Counted from the stretch's first letter, positions 42,074 to 54,552 are shown. The stretch is 64,000 nucleotides of DNA from Brachycybe producta (GCA_036925085.1 JAUPFP010000016.1:2318903-2382902); one strand, 5' to 3'. Notes: generated by a model from the sequence alone, not told the origin. Numbers and translations are program-made.

Positions 42074-42410
42074 GAACAACTGATTTTCAAACTCTGCTTA
42101 TTCTTACTTTCAGGAGAAAAATTAAGAGAAACTAGGATGTGTTTTAGAAACGAGAAGGGTAGTTCAATCACCTAAAAATATTTTTATGTCGATATCTTTT
42201 CAGAATAAACTTTCTATAGACAAAAAATAAAATATTGTCTGCTAATAAAGTTGGATCAAATTCCAACTCATGTAAAAAGTTTATTTTGAAAATTCTCAGT
42301 TACATAAAAAATACTCTTAAGTGTTTAAGCTACTCTTCTAGTTTCTAAAACACATTTAAGTTTCTCTTCCTTTTGCACCTCAAGGACGAAATAATCAAAG
42401 TTTGAGAGAC
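42074..42410. repeat. Fold-back element carrying CTAGTTTCTAAAAC arms
   Basis: The left arm (tttcaaactctgcttattc ... gtgttttagaaacgagaagg) pairs imperfectly with the right arm (acttctagtttctaaaacac-like ... ataatcaaagtttgagag). Single arms or pairs recur at about 5341, 20742, 23112, 28542, 38031-38235, 46574, 54986, 60378 and 61173, making this a commonly dispersed unit in the window. Confidence 0.7.
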
Positions 42411-43437
42411 GTTTACAATTTTAAAAAAACTTTAAAGGAGTTTTTTTAATATTTAAAATTCCATAAGTTCTCACATCTGAAAAGCCTTAAAGAAATCATG
42501 TTCAATACGTATGAATGGCATCGATCGCAAAAAAAAAAAGGCCGAAGTTAGTCATAAAATGACCAAAACATAAACAAAAGATGGTTGTGCTACAAAACTA
42601 ACAAAATAAGCAGCGATCAAAGAATAACAGATTCCATGTTATTCTTACGCATTACCGAGTTTTCACAACCTAAAATCGTGTTGATAGTAACTCAAATTAA
42701 AAGTAATGGACGTGACGACTACAGACCTTTTTAGTCCCTCCTCCCCCACCACCACCACCACCACCATTTATTGGTCAGCAATGCATAAACAATATAAATA
42801 AAGCTATATATGAAAGCTATATATGTACGGAGGGGAGAAGAAAAAAAAAAGCTTAAGCTTGTCAACAAATATCAAAATAGATGACAGAAAAATATCAAAG
42901 AGAGAAAAATGGGCCAATTGTAATACATTGAAAGAGGAAGGCAACCAAAACATGTCAAAGGGCTTATTATCACGGATTGTTTTTCGAGCTAAAACTAAAG
43001 TTACTATCATAATGGAGAAATAGTGAAAAGTAAAAAGAAAAAAAACACCACACCCAAAAAAAAAAACCTAAAAAAAAGTCAACATCTAAGTGGCAATGAA
43101 TTTGGATTAAGTTAATCTCTATCAAACATTTGCCAGAGAAAATTGCGTTTGCTTTCAATAGGATTAACTTTTGCTACTTTAAAGATAACCGAAATTCAGG
43201 TGTTTTTGTCAGTTTGTAAAAAAAAAGAGAAAAATATTAAAAGTTATCTTATGAGATATTTCTTTTTTTTTAATTATCTCTATTTTAAATCTAACAATAG
43301 AAATTAATCTTTTACTCTTAAATATATTTAGTTACAAAAATTTCAAAGAGCAAAATTAAAAATTATCCATTTCAGTTTAAAAAAAACTTGGTTTGAAATT
43401 TACATTCCAGTCTAATTAAGGTTATGCTAGTTTGGCC

Positions 43438-44480
43438 CATGGGCGCCCGCAGATACTGGCATAGACTGCGTTTGTCCCCTTTCAAAAGCTAAATTTCATA
43501 TTTTAATATGTAGTTTTTATACTTTTTTTTTAAAAAAAATAGCGTTTGAACTACAATTATATTTCATAGATGATGGGAGCCAAATTCTAGTTTAATTTTG
43601 CTACTATTACCCCCTCCCCCTTTTTGTCCTTCCACATTTCTCTCTCTCACCCCCACCCTTTCCAACCTTTGCCCTCTCCAATTTAATATCATAGGGAATG
43701 AGTTTGATTTAACTATTTTTTTTTATTTATAAGCACCTTAATATTAATAATGTTTGGGTTCTTGGATCGGGAGAGCGCAACATAATGTTGACCTTGAGAA
43801 AAAAAAGCGGTTCATTTAAATTTAAGTAAATTCCGACGTGCTTAAACGTTTTGTTCTTGTTTGTACAGCGTTATAGACAGACAGACTTAGGGTTAGAATA
43901 TATATAATAACTAGGAGGGTAACCCATCATAAATGACGGGAGCCAAATTCACAGGCAATTGTGCCCTGCTTTAGAATTTCTTTTCCTCCGCCCTTTTATG
44001 ACGTCAGACCAAGTAACAAACCAATTAGAAATTGATGACGTTCATAAAAGGTCGGAGCAAAAAAAATTTTAATGCTGGGCACAATTGCCGGTGATAAATT
44101 CTAGTTTAATTTTATCCCTCCCCTTTTTATATTTGAAAGAGAAAATGAGTTTTTCATTTTCTCTGGTGTGCGCATGCGCGTCGTTTGTTCCTTTTTTTAC
44201 TCCTTTCATTTCAATTTCAGTTTCCCCTTCCCCTTTTTTACCCTCCACGTTTCTCTCCCCCCCCCCTACTCTTTCCAACCTTTCCCCCTCTCCAATTTAA
44301 TATCATGGGGTTCTTGGATGGGGAGAACGCAACTAATGTTGACCTTGAGAAAAAAAAGCGGTTCATTTATTTAAATTTATATAAATTCCGATGTGCTTAC
44401 GTGTTTTTGTCCTTGTTTGCACAGCGTTACTAGCCAGGGAAGTAAGGAAGCAAGGAGACAAAGAAATATAGACGGGGCTT
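43438..44480. mobile_element. Composite repeat block: hAT left end plus two copies of a longer repeat
   Basis: A CATGGGCGCCCGCAG end at 43438 matches the hAT at 39427. It is followed by two partly tandem copies of one repeat (about 43560-43885 and 44100-44430), sharing ggttcttggatnggg, gttgaccttgagaaaaaaaa and cagcgtta. The same repeat occurs inverted at 6400-6700. Open frames here are low-complexity pyrimidine runs, not genes. Confidence 0.6.
43949..44095. repeat. GC-box/CCAAT/CRE palindrome, copy G
   Basis: Starts cacaggcaattgtgccc and ends with the complement (gggcacaattgccggtg). The core has cctccgcccttttatgacgt, then aaccaattagaaattgatga. Same core as copy F and as 45746-45891. Confidence 0.75.
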
Positions 44481-45705
44481 AATATATACATTTATATATA
44501 ATTATAATAAATTTGTTTTTAAACATTTTTTTCGCTCGCTCCGCTCGCTGAATTAGAATAATTTTTGGGGAGAGCGGGCGCCGCACTCAAGATATTTGCT
44601 ACCGACGCTAAAAACCTAGCTACTTCACTGGCATGTAGCCTTGTTTATACAGTATTAGATTACAATAGAAAGTGAAAATGAATTTCAACTTAGTCAAAAA
44701 CTGACTCAATCGAAATTCATTTTCAACTCGTATTTTGACATAATGGAAACAGGCTGTGTTAGCAATTTAGTAGGAATACTTGTGCAAGGTCTTATAATAT
44801 GGAGAAAAAAAATTATCTAAAACAAACAGCACAAGTACGTTTATGAAATTTCAGCATGGTCGCTCATTAATAACTCATTTTCTTTGACCCTGACCTATTT
44901 TCTTATCCTTATTTCGTCATAAATCTCTACATAAATTAGAAGAAAAAAAGATTCCTCCCTTTTTCTTTATAGTAGAAAAATATTGCATCTTAATTAATAA
45001 CGCAAACAATAATGTGGACGTCAGTCAGTCTTGGTCACCAACAAACACTTTTTGGTCTGATTAGCCACTTTGAAGCTTAAGTTATATCACTCAAAAGTGA
45101 AAGAGACTCCAACATCATTATTTCAAGTATATTAGTAATTTCTAATCGTCCCAAGTCATTATTCAAGAAGAAAAAGAACAAGACATAGAACACACAATGT
45201 GCACACAAGACAGAAGAAGAAAAAAAAAAGTAACAACACATCAACATCCAATTTAATTACAAGCTTAGAGATCTTATAAGCTAAGCTTTAATCAAAAAAT
45301 GTTCACTCTTGTTCCAATATGTGATTCAAAAGAGCACTCATGATAATTAAAATCGCCTCTTGTTTAGGTTAAAAACTAAAAACAAACACAACAAAAGAAG
45401 AAGAAGAAATCTTCAAAATTTAACTTAGATTCAACTAAAAAAGTTAATTAAAACGAAAGACTTTGTAACACGTGTTATTGGTTTCTTTATTTATAAATGT
45501 ATCTTTAAAAAATGTTGCAATGAGATGATGAGAAATTAGCAAACTAATGAAAATCCACATCCAATAGTATAGAAAAATGATCATAAGAACATTTCTATAG
45601 AGAAGAAAAGTTCAAGGGCTTTTTTTTGTGGCTTAGTTTCTTTTGGTTCTAAATATGCGGCTCGCGAGTGAAGTGTTGAGCCACCATTTTATGATTTATA
45701 ACTTA

Positions 45706-46093
45706 ACTAGTGGGGTAACCCGTCATAAATGACGGGAGCAAAATTCACAGGCAATTGTGCCCAGCATTTGAATTTCTTTTCCTCCGCCCATTTATGACAT
45801 CAGACCAAGTAACAAACCAATTAGAAATTGATGACGTTCATAAAAGGGCGGAGCAAAAGAAATTCTAATGCTGGGCACAATTGCCTGTGATAAACTGTAG
45901 TTTAATTTTGCTACTATTATCCCCTCCCCTTTTCATATTTGAAAGAGAAAATGAGTTTTTCAGGAGGGGAAAAGTGGGAGGGGATGTCTGAAATTGAAAT
46001 GAAAGGAGTAAAAAAAAGGAAAAAAACGACGCGCATGCGCACAAATGTCTGTGAATTTTGCTCCCGTCATTTATGACGGGTTACCCCACTAGT
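45706..46093. mobile_element. MITE with perfect 44-bp terminal inverted repeats
   Basis: It starts ACTAGTGGGGTAACCCGTCA and ends with the exact complement; the first and last 44 bp pair without mismatch. The GC-box/CCAAT palindrome lies inside the left half (45746-45891). The target duplication is unclear because the termini are themselves palindromic (ACTAGT). Related partial ends: 6882-6920 and 43915-43950. Perfect arms imply recent insertion. Confidence 0.85.
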
Positions 46094-47064
46094 GTAATAT
46101 ATAAAAATGTTAAAATGTGATAGTGTAACAAAATATTGTTTTAGTATTGCAATTTTTGTTCAGATATTAAGTAATAACATCAACTTTAATTTATTGATGA
46201 ATGTTCTTAAATGGACTCCATATAAATCAATTAAACACATGTAACTTTAATGCATTTAACTCAAGTTTAGATAAGGTTTAAGGGGTTTCCTTGTTGTTGT
46301 ATTATTAAAAAGACATCTTTATGGCAATTTCATATTTTCAATTTGATTTGACTTCAAGTTAAGGCACGTTTACATTAGTCAAAAATGCAGTAATAAGTTG
46401 TAAAAGTTAGTACAACACAGCTCACAAAGGTCTACCACATTTTGTGACAGTGTTGCATAAAGTAGATGTCTATTCTACTTTTTGTTGTATAAAAAATGTC
46501 ACAGCCAATAGGAAGCTACAATTCATCAATGCTCTTCAAGCTCACAAATGAGGTAGCTATACATGACCACCTTTCTAGTTTCTAAAACCACTTTCAAGTA
46601 TTCCTAACAGGTATATTTTACATAATTTTGAAATGTTGCTTAATTTTGTCTTGCATCATGTTTTAAGCTTGGCTTTATTTAAATCAACAATTTAGAATAG
46701 TTGTTAGGAGTTGTTTTTAAGATGCAGGGTAATGACAGATCTATTACAAACAGTGGGCCGCGATTTGAGAACCCGCTTTTTTGTTGCTATTTCTTAACTC
46801 TTTGGATCATTGGATATAAAGAGAAGTATGTTTATGTTATGTGTGATTGCCTAACAGTTAGGGGCAATTTGAAACCTCACCTTTAGGTACGAAATTTTGA
46901 CCACAATTGAGCGAGACTATGATGAAAATATTAGAAAATTATTATCAACAACCATCAACACTACTCTCGTCCCTACCACCACCAAATCCGGAAGAACAGA
47001 AACCATAATTGTTATTTTTCCACTTAAAAATAATCAGCGAAAAATACAATCGATTGATTTTTCG

Positions 47065-47065
<1 letters not shown>

Positions 47066-47139
<74 letters not shown>
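47066..47139. repeat. (AT)n microsatellite, about 37 units
   Basis: Uninterrupted AT array; a GA array follows at 47290. Confidence 0.98.
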
Positions 47140-47144
<5 letters not shown>

Positions 47145-47289
47145 AAAAAATGGGAGTGTTAGAAGAGTGGGAGGATCATTAGCACATAATTTTCAGACAG
47201 AAACTCATTCATGCGTAATTTTGATCGTACTTTGATTAAAAGATCAATGGCAGCAAAAAAGCTTTTATCGCATTCAATCCGCTTAACAC

Positions 47290-47341
<52 letters not shown>
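47290..47341. repeat. (GA)n microsatellite
   Basis: About 25 GA units with one early AA interruption. Confidence 0.97.
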
Positions 47342-47344
<3 letters not shown>

Positions 47345-49986
47345 ACTAAAAAAAGAGCTAAAAGCAGATCATGGTCATGTGGATTCCTATGAAAATGATG
47401 ACGTCAACTGTGGCAAAAGAAAACCTTCAAAAAAACCTTCTTAATATCCTATGAAATCATGTGTTCATTTTTTTTTCTTTTCTTATTATCCTCCGAACCC
47501 TTTCCTTCCTCTTTCTCTCTCTCTATTATCGATTGATTGGTCAATTGATTGACAAACTACACTAAACCAATATTGTTATAATCAATTTTATAAAATGGCA
47601 CAGTTTAGACACAGTTTTTTTTTCTTTCTTCCATTGTTATCGTTCTTACAAAATCAATAAAATCCTAAAATACAAGTTCCATCTATAACTTTTTTATATT
47701 TGTACAGTGTGTCTTAAAATCGTCATACCTCATTTGCATATATTGGGTTGTAAACTAAGTCGTTGTGTTTTTTACTGAATAATTTTAATTTCAAATTAAT
47801 ATGTAAAAAATTAAAGAGTAACTAATTTTTTTAAATGGAATGCTTTTTTATCAACGGAGGAAAAATATTCATTTCAAAGTTCTAGTTGCAGTTTCATTAT
47901 TTAAATTTTAAATTGAAATAAAAATTGTGCCAAAAAACACAACTTACATTTTGTATTTTATTTTAGACTATTTTATTTTAATTAAAAAATAAATCATCAC
48001 TTAATTTTTTTTAAAAAAAAAATCATGTTTTATTACGTCAAATTTGAAATCAAATTAAAAAAAAAGATTTATATTTTTAATATTAAAAATTAAATATGTT
48101 ATTTTAGAGACTCAACATAGAAAAATTGAGCAAAAAGTGTTTTTTTTTATTTATATTATTAACTTTATATATAAATTAAAGTAAAATGAAATTATGTTTT
48201 TTTTTCTTAACTTGTCTTCTAACAAAATAAATTATTTACAATTTAATCATCATAAAAGATACTAAAAACAAAGTTAGCAAACACATTTTCAGGTGCCGTA
48301 CCTGATTCATAGAGTTGTAGAACCGTAACTGCCATTTTAATATTAATGACACCAATTTTGCCATTTCTTGTGCACAGTTTCCCAAACGACAAAAAATGAC
48401 TTTTAATTTTTTATGATTGTCTTATTTTATAAAAAAATCGTCTCCATTCGATTATATGTGTTTAGGTTTAGATGTTTGGAATTGGAGGCTAGCTACGCTG
48501 ACAAAGTCAACACTATTAACAAGCCTTTTACCTAGCATTTACCTCCAACTCTTGCAGCATTTTGAACAGCTAAATAAATGAAGAATATCCTCAAATAGTG
48601 CCACTGGTAGTAGAAGGTTAAAAATAGGCCGCCCTAAGGAAATGTGTAAACAAAACTTTCCAATGCCTGCTTCCACACGGTTACCAATCAGTGCAAAATA
48701 ATCAAGCAGGATTTATTCAATTCATTATGTGTATCATAGTGTGATAAGGATGTGACTAGTTGGTGACCAAAATTCTTGAAGTAGACTGTAGACCTCTATA
48801 ATACTTTGAATTACTATTCTGCAGTGACTATCCAATGAACAGTCAGCTAACAAGAGTAGAAATTGGAACCAACACCATTCAAGCATCGCCACTGGAGACT
48901 GATATCTCAAAGTAGGAGGATGGAGGTCTATTTGAAGAATTAAGGTAACAAACCAGTCACACGCCAATCTTAGAGGGGGTCACAAGTTATGTTAAACATG
49001 ATGACTTTAACATACAACTAGCCATTCATGACTAATTTTTGCAGCGACTGTTAATTCCAATAAAACCAGGCTTTAACATAGAAATTTGTTATAAGTTGAC
49101 TCCTAGTTTCTTCTGTAACTGAGTGGCGTTTCATGACTATTTAGCAGTGACTGGTAACCATTTGAAACTAGACTTTAACATATAGAAGAAAACAATGAGT
49201 TTGCTGCATTGCTATATTCTTTTGCTGTTTTCTCATGAAGTATTTGCTCGATTTTTATCAACATATACTTCAAAGTATACACTTTAAGGCTGTGGCACTG
49301 GTGTGTTGTCATTATTTTATTTTGAAAAAAAATCACTGTAAATGGAGCTTATAGCACCTCTCTTTACGACTCAATGGATACAGAGTAGAATGTTACAAGA
49401 CATATAAGAGAAGAAATATTCAAAAAAAAACTGTTACTCTATACTAAAAAGCTATGTTAACTTTTTAATGTGAATCTATACTTGCCATTTATTATTATTA
49501 TTATTACTACATATGAAGAAAGAACATTTTAAATGAAGCGTTTTCAACGTTTAAATAACAGGGTGTAGAAAAGTGTGTTCCGTGTGTGTGCAATGGAAAG
49601 ATACACACACTAACCTACACTTAAAAAGACGCATTATAAAGAATAATGGAAGACAATAAACTTAACAAGTAAATGGCTTTTCTTTTAGATAAAAAACTTT
49701 CTTTGAAATAATATCTCTGTCTCTCTCTCAATAGTAAAAATGAGAGAGACAAGGGGAAATCTGAAACCCGCAAAACACAAACAACAAACAGAAAACAAGG
49801 TCTGGTTGTTGTTATTATTATTATTGTTATTAGAATCATTGTTATTATTATACTTAGTATTATAATGAAATAGAGGAAACACAAAACAGAAACAATGAAC
49901 AAATTCAAAAGAGTTACTTTATATATATACAAAATATTCATTTACTATGAGTAAAATAGACGACCAAACTTTCAAAGGAAGGCGTT

Positions 49987-50099
<113 letters not shown>

Positions 50100-50238
50100 T
50101 TTGGGACAGTCTCAACACACATTTTCTAAAAGTTTCTAACAGAAATTTAGAGAAAACTTGGCCCATTGCTTTTTTTTTCTTCTTCTTTACCAACACTTAA
50201 AAATAACGACGATCTACAGTACTATATAATGAATTTAT

Positions 50239-51030
50239 GAGGGTCATACTGAAAGTAATGAACATATGATTATAAAATCGAAATTAATGCTTGCATAGAA
50301 ATTTATCACATATCAGTGAAAACGTCACTCTTTTTTTTTTGTCACCTTCTCCAAAAAATCCTCATCCCTGTCGATGCAATTTTTTCACCAGTTCAGGAGT
50401 CTGAAAATGTCTTTGTGGTAGAACTCTTTGTTTTAAGTCAGTTTTCCTTTTCTGTTTGCATGTGATGAACACACATGCAGGAACAGAAATGCGACACGCC
50501 ATCTATTGTGAAACATAGACAACACGGGTTCCAAAGTTTTGTTTGCTTTGAGTCTACAAAAAACGTTTTGATGATGTCATGACTCATGCAAGCGCCTATT
50601 GGTTCATTTATAACAGAAAGCAGGATAGAACAGAAAAGATAAGAGCAAAGCTCTATCTCAGGTTCTGTTCTGTTTCTTACACTTGAAAACAGCAGAATTG
50701 TCTGTTTTCTTACATGTTTCCTTTCACGTTTTCTGAATGTGTGTCTCTGGCATTCCTTTCGACCACTTCGCAGCTACTGATTGCCAATGTCTGTATTCCC
50801 TTCTTTAAAATGTTTTACCCACCTCCTGACACTGCTAGCACTCCATGCAATCCTTTCAATATGGATGCTGCTAGTCGTGCCACGATTGTCGGCTGTGTGG
50901 ATTTGCTCCTTGACACAAAAAAACCACTTACGGGTTGCCGAAGCAACATGCCATTGTAAGCTATTTTCTCACACTGTAATACAAGCAAGTGGTAGGAGGC
51001 GCAGCACTGCTTTTGGTTCAGGAATGTAGC
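50239..51030 (-). pseudogene. Decayed mariner with N- and C-terminal transposase fragments
   Basis: One end (GAGGGTCATACTGAAAGTAA, 50239) matches the mariner-type repeat at 28858. On the - strand, about 50774-50838 reads SSVRRWVKHFKEGNTDIGNQ, the second helix-turn-helix region typical of mariner transposases. A stop and then an RSGRK-like block follow. About 50341-50432 reads EFYHKDIFRLLNW, stop, KNCIDRDEDFLEK, the family C-terminus. The fragments are separated by only about 300 bp, so much of the catalytic domain is deleted. Stops and frame changes show it is inactive. The other terminal repeat was not found. Confidence 0.7.
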
Positions 51031-51460
51031 TAATAAATGGGACAAGTTATGATATAGCGTTCATATTAATACGAATGGGGCATGCGTTCGTAATTTGACA
51101 ATACCTTCGTGAGCCCTTTTAACAGCATGCGAGGTCACTCACAAACATGTGTCAGGCGGCACACACGTGTCGGTGGCGTCACACTTCCATACAATATAAT
51201 GTACGCACCAAATGAAAAGTTTCCAAGAGATGGATACAAAAAAATGTAGAGACACAAGTCTCAGAAAATTCACTAAATTCTCAATTCCATGCAACTTACG
51301 TTACTGATAAACGATAACCACGCGTGGCCCACCTTATGGAATGACAAGCTGAAGCGCACAGTGCAATTTCACTTACATTATTACAAGAGTCACACCTAGT
51401 ATGGGCAATCTAAACATCATAACTGCTTAAAAATTATAAATAAAAATAAAATTCACTTAC

Positions 51461-51559
51461 AATGATTGATGCCAATCTTTCATCCATCGGCGACTCGGCT
51501 GTTTCAAACTTTAATGTGACGTCACCAGTCTCGATGGCAAATGTCACGAACAAACCGCA
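51461..51559 (-). CDS. Candidate internal exon, 33 codons
   Basis: On the - strand this 99-bp block lies between a strong acceptor (gttgttgttgttgttcag) and a strong donor (ATT|gtaagtgaa). Only frame 1 is open through its full length. It reads CGLFVTFAIETGDVTLKFE followed by TAESPMDERLASII, with alternating hydrophobic residues as in beta strands. Codon use is balanced and GC content is well above the flanks. Both ends are phase 0. It matches none of the repeats seen in this window. I do not recognise the protein. It may belong to the divergent gene starting at 57268 or to a separate gene with long introns. Confidence 0.35.
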
Positions 51560-52319
51560 CTGAACAACAACAACAACAAAACATCAAAGCACATAGAAAG
51601 AATTCAGCTGTTGTTGAAAGATGACACCCACACATAACATGCCATCTTAAAAAAAAATAAAAGAGTTGCAAAATACACCATTGATCTCTGCTTCAAAATT
51701 ATCAATTCATGTGTCACTTGAAATGATCCATGTCACATTTTTCTTGTGACTCAGCACGACCGCGGTTTACAAATCTGAAATAATATTTAAAAAAAAATTA
51801 TTAAATAACTGTCAAAAAAACGGCTGTGGTGCAAACAAACACTAAAACGCACTAAAAATTTATTGCCAAAGGAGAGTTATCAGTTACAGTGAGCTAATTA
51901 CACTAATTTAGAGAAGATAAAATAAAAATTCGCTTTATTTCTATGTTGTCTCCCTTCAGAAATACATATATTGCAGGCCTACTTCTGGTCAAGTAAAGCT
52001 TTTTTTTTTTAAAAAAAAAAATTATTTCTTTTACAAATTCAGGTGAGCGAAACGAGCAAAAATGATGACGTTTTAATGTTTAATAGCACATAGGCTAAAT
52101 GGCTCACGCATTTTACTTTAAAATAAGAAATTTGGGTTTTGAAAGGGGACATGCTGACCTTAGCCAGTATCTGTGGGCACTCATAAGCTTGGCCAAAACA
52201 TATTCAAGTAAATGTGTTTATGGAACCACCTTTAAAGAATCAATGTTCAATAAGTTAAATTACGTGAATTTATTCCCGAAAATTCGTTGCGGGGTGAGTA
52301 TGTTGTGCAGGGGTAAGTG

Positions 52320-52620
52320 ACCATGGCCCTAAAGCCATTTCACCTATAGAAAATTACCCTAAATAGATATTTGCCCTAAAGGGACGTTTGACCTAATAAG
52401 CAGTCTAAATATAAGTCATATTTGGCGTTATTTGTGCGCCTGTGGCGCGCAAGTATCTATTAAACATACTCCACCGAAAGACACTAAAGCATACGAAGAG
52501 AAAAAAAAGTAGTTTTAGGACAAATGTCCCTTTAGGGCAATTATCCCTTTTGGACAATTGGCATTAGGGCAAAAGGCTTTAATAGGGGATGTATCTTTAG
52601 GGCAAATGTCTATATTCCGT
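52320..52620. repeat. Inverted-repeat element with GCCCTAAAGGGAC units
   Basis: The left half has tggccctaaagccatttcac and tttgccctaaagggacgttt. The right half has the complements (acaaatgtccctttagggca, attagggcaaaaggctttaa, ctttagggcaaatgtc). Several units repeat within each half. No frame. Confidence 0.65.
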
Positions 52621-53130
52621 TGTGCACGCCTGTTTTATTGCATAAAGCTTCAACAGGGGGTTTTTATGTTGGAATCCTATTAAGGATGTTCAAGTTTTAA
52701 GTTTCAAATTCAATGTTCCTCGTTCATTTTTTTTCTCCAAAAAACAAACAGAAATTGGAACAAAAAGACTCCATAATTGTAAATTTCCATTTATATTTAT
52801 ATTTAATAATGGAAACAATTTTTTTAACAAAGTTTATCATTTCGAAATAAGAGATTGTGTTGCGACGCGTCAGTTCATCATTTTAATATGCAATTCTTTC
52901 TCAAAGTAAGATTGGCCCACCCCCTACCCCGCTTTCCTTTCTCCGAACACCCCTCTCTGTCAGTACCAATGATGCAACACATGATTATTAAGTACTGAAG
53001 CATCATATAATTTCAATAGATGAAAAAACTCCCTTTCTATCCATCCATCCATTCATTCATTGTCTTTTCTGCCTCAAGATGTCTGTGTTATGAGTTATTT
53101 AATAGAATATTCTTCTTCCTCTTCTGTTAT

Positions 53131-53276
53131 ATATGTCGCATCCATTTGGTGTAATAGTCCATTACATGAAACGTTATGTTCATTTCGCGAAATGAACATA
53201 AATTGGCCTGATGCAAAACGCGGAATGAACACACATTTCGTGTAATGGACAATTTGCGCCAAATGGATGCGACATA
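53131..53276. repeat. Palindromic MITE (TATGTCGCATCCATTTGG), copy 2
   Basis: Arms atatgtcgcatccatttggt and gccaaatggatgcgacata are nearly perfect. The centre has tttcgcgaaatgaacat. TA borders suggest a Tc1/mariner-type or similar target. Confidence 0.82.
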
Positions 53277-53896
53277 CTGACTGTTATAACGCAAGAAAGA
53301 ATCACTTTCTTCTTTTTTTCTGAATGAATGAACCGGATAGCACAGACTACACTGCCAGATCACTGTAATAATGAATCGTTCTTAAATGCTTCATTATAAG
53401 AGTAAAAGAGCTATGGTTCCAGTGGGGCATCCACATATTCAAAATATTGCAAACAAAAACAAAACCTGGACACAACCTTTCAAAAACAGATTTGAATTTC
53501 AATTATCATTAGGAATTCAATTTAAAGGAACTTAAAGGAGGCTAGAATAGAGATCATGATTTTTGACTGGTTGTTGGCGACAGATTTGGTCAATTTGATT
53601 TTGACCAATAGGAACGCAGTATTTTATTTTTGCAGCATATAAAAACCCGCTCTTCAGAATCAATAGTATTCTAAACAGAATACTAAAGCTGCTTTTCGCT
53701 TTAAAAATCAAAAATTTATTGAATTTAAAATATAATGATAAAAACCGGAAGAAAAAAAAAACAATTAATAAAAAAAATATGTTTTATCAATATTTTATCA
53801 AACTTTGGATGAAGAGTTCTTCTTCGTCCATCAACAAACCAAAAAGCATGAAATTCACAACAATTTTTACTAAATAGAAAATACATTAGTTTTTAT

Positions 53897-54109
53897 ACAC
53901 AGGCAATTAAAAATCGGGACGAACATAAGTTGGCTCCGCCCTTTTTATGACGAACAGCAACTTCTAATTGGTTTGTTGTGTGGTTCGACGTTGAAAAGGG
54001 CGGCGGAGCATGTGACGTCAGACTACATAACCAACCAATTAGAAGTTGCCAGTCATCATAAAAAGGGACGAGCCAACTTATGTTCGTCCCGATTTCTAAT
54101 TTCCTGTGT
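53897..54109. repeat. GC-box/CCAAT/CRE palindromic MITE, copy C, with 8-bp target duplication
   Basis: The ends are ACACAGGCAATT and AATTTCCTGTGT. A perfect duplication GTTTTTAT flanks both sides (53889-53896 and 54110-54117), placing the family with 8-bp-duplicating elements, most likely hAT. The core holds ggctccgccc, attggtttgttg, tgtgacgtcag and aaccaattagaag. Confidence 0.82.
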
Positions 54110-54366
54110 GTTTTTATTGACAGGGGGGGGGGAACTGCGTTCCTATTGGCCAAAATCAAATAAAGCAAAGCTATCGCCAACGACCAAGTACTAAACGTAG
54201 CTAGAATGGAGACCATGTTTTTTTGGACACATCAAGTTTCACTTAACAATGCCCGTGTTTATGACGTCACACAGCACGTGCACGTTCTGGAGTGTCTCTA
54301 TTGAGGCGCTAGAAAAGGTCAAGAGACGACTTCGATGTCCTTTTTTTTTATTGACTACAAGCCAAT

Positions 54367-54552
54367 TCAATATCTTTCTATCTTATATTGACACATGACA
54401 ATCCTTCTAGTCGACTGACGAATTGATTTGAATTTTTGTCTCCTAAAGGCAAACATCTTCAGAAACCGTTCCACTGTAACAACCCTCAGACCAGAAGAAG
54501 ACTCGATCAGTACATGTCTTAAAAACTTATACAACTTACTAGACTTATACAA
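54367..54552 (-). CDS. Candidate terminal exon, 61 codons plus stop
   Basis: On the - strand an acceptor (gggtctatctag) is followed at once by an open frame beginning LYKSSKLYKFLRHVL. It continues through a basic stretch (FRRQKFKSIRQSTRR) to a TGA. An AATAAA lies about 15 bp beyond the stop (54352-54347). The phase (0) fits the donor at 57191; the implied intron of 2.6 kb is filled with MITEs. The 5' part contains a small duplication of ttgtataag. I recognise no domain. It could equally be a decayed insertion that happens to be open; the AATAAA runs into an A tract, which would also fit a retroposed 3' end. Confidence 0.25.
   Translation of the reverse strand: MYKSSKLYKFLRHVLIESSSGLRVVTVERFLKMFAFRRQKFKSIRQSTRRIVMCQYKIERY

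Noticed and set aside
48817..48917. + strand frame after ctattctgcag reading YPMNSQLTRVEIGTNTIQ with a stop, like a terminal exon.
   Set aside because: The gcagtgact text recurs at about 49040 and 49147 in a dispersed repeat, so the frame is probably chance.
50932..50973. 14-codon open block on the - strand between an acceptor and gtaagt, looking like a microexon.
   Set aside because: It lies inside the decayed mariner, directly upstream of its helix-turn-helix remnant; the splice-like sites are most likely coincidental.
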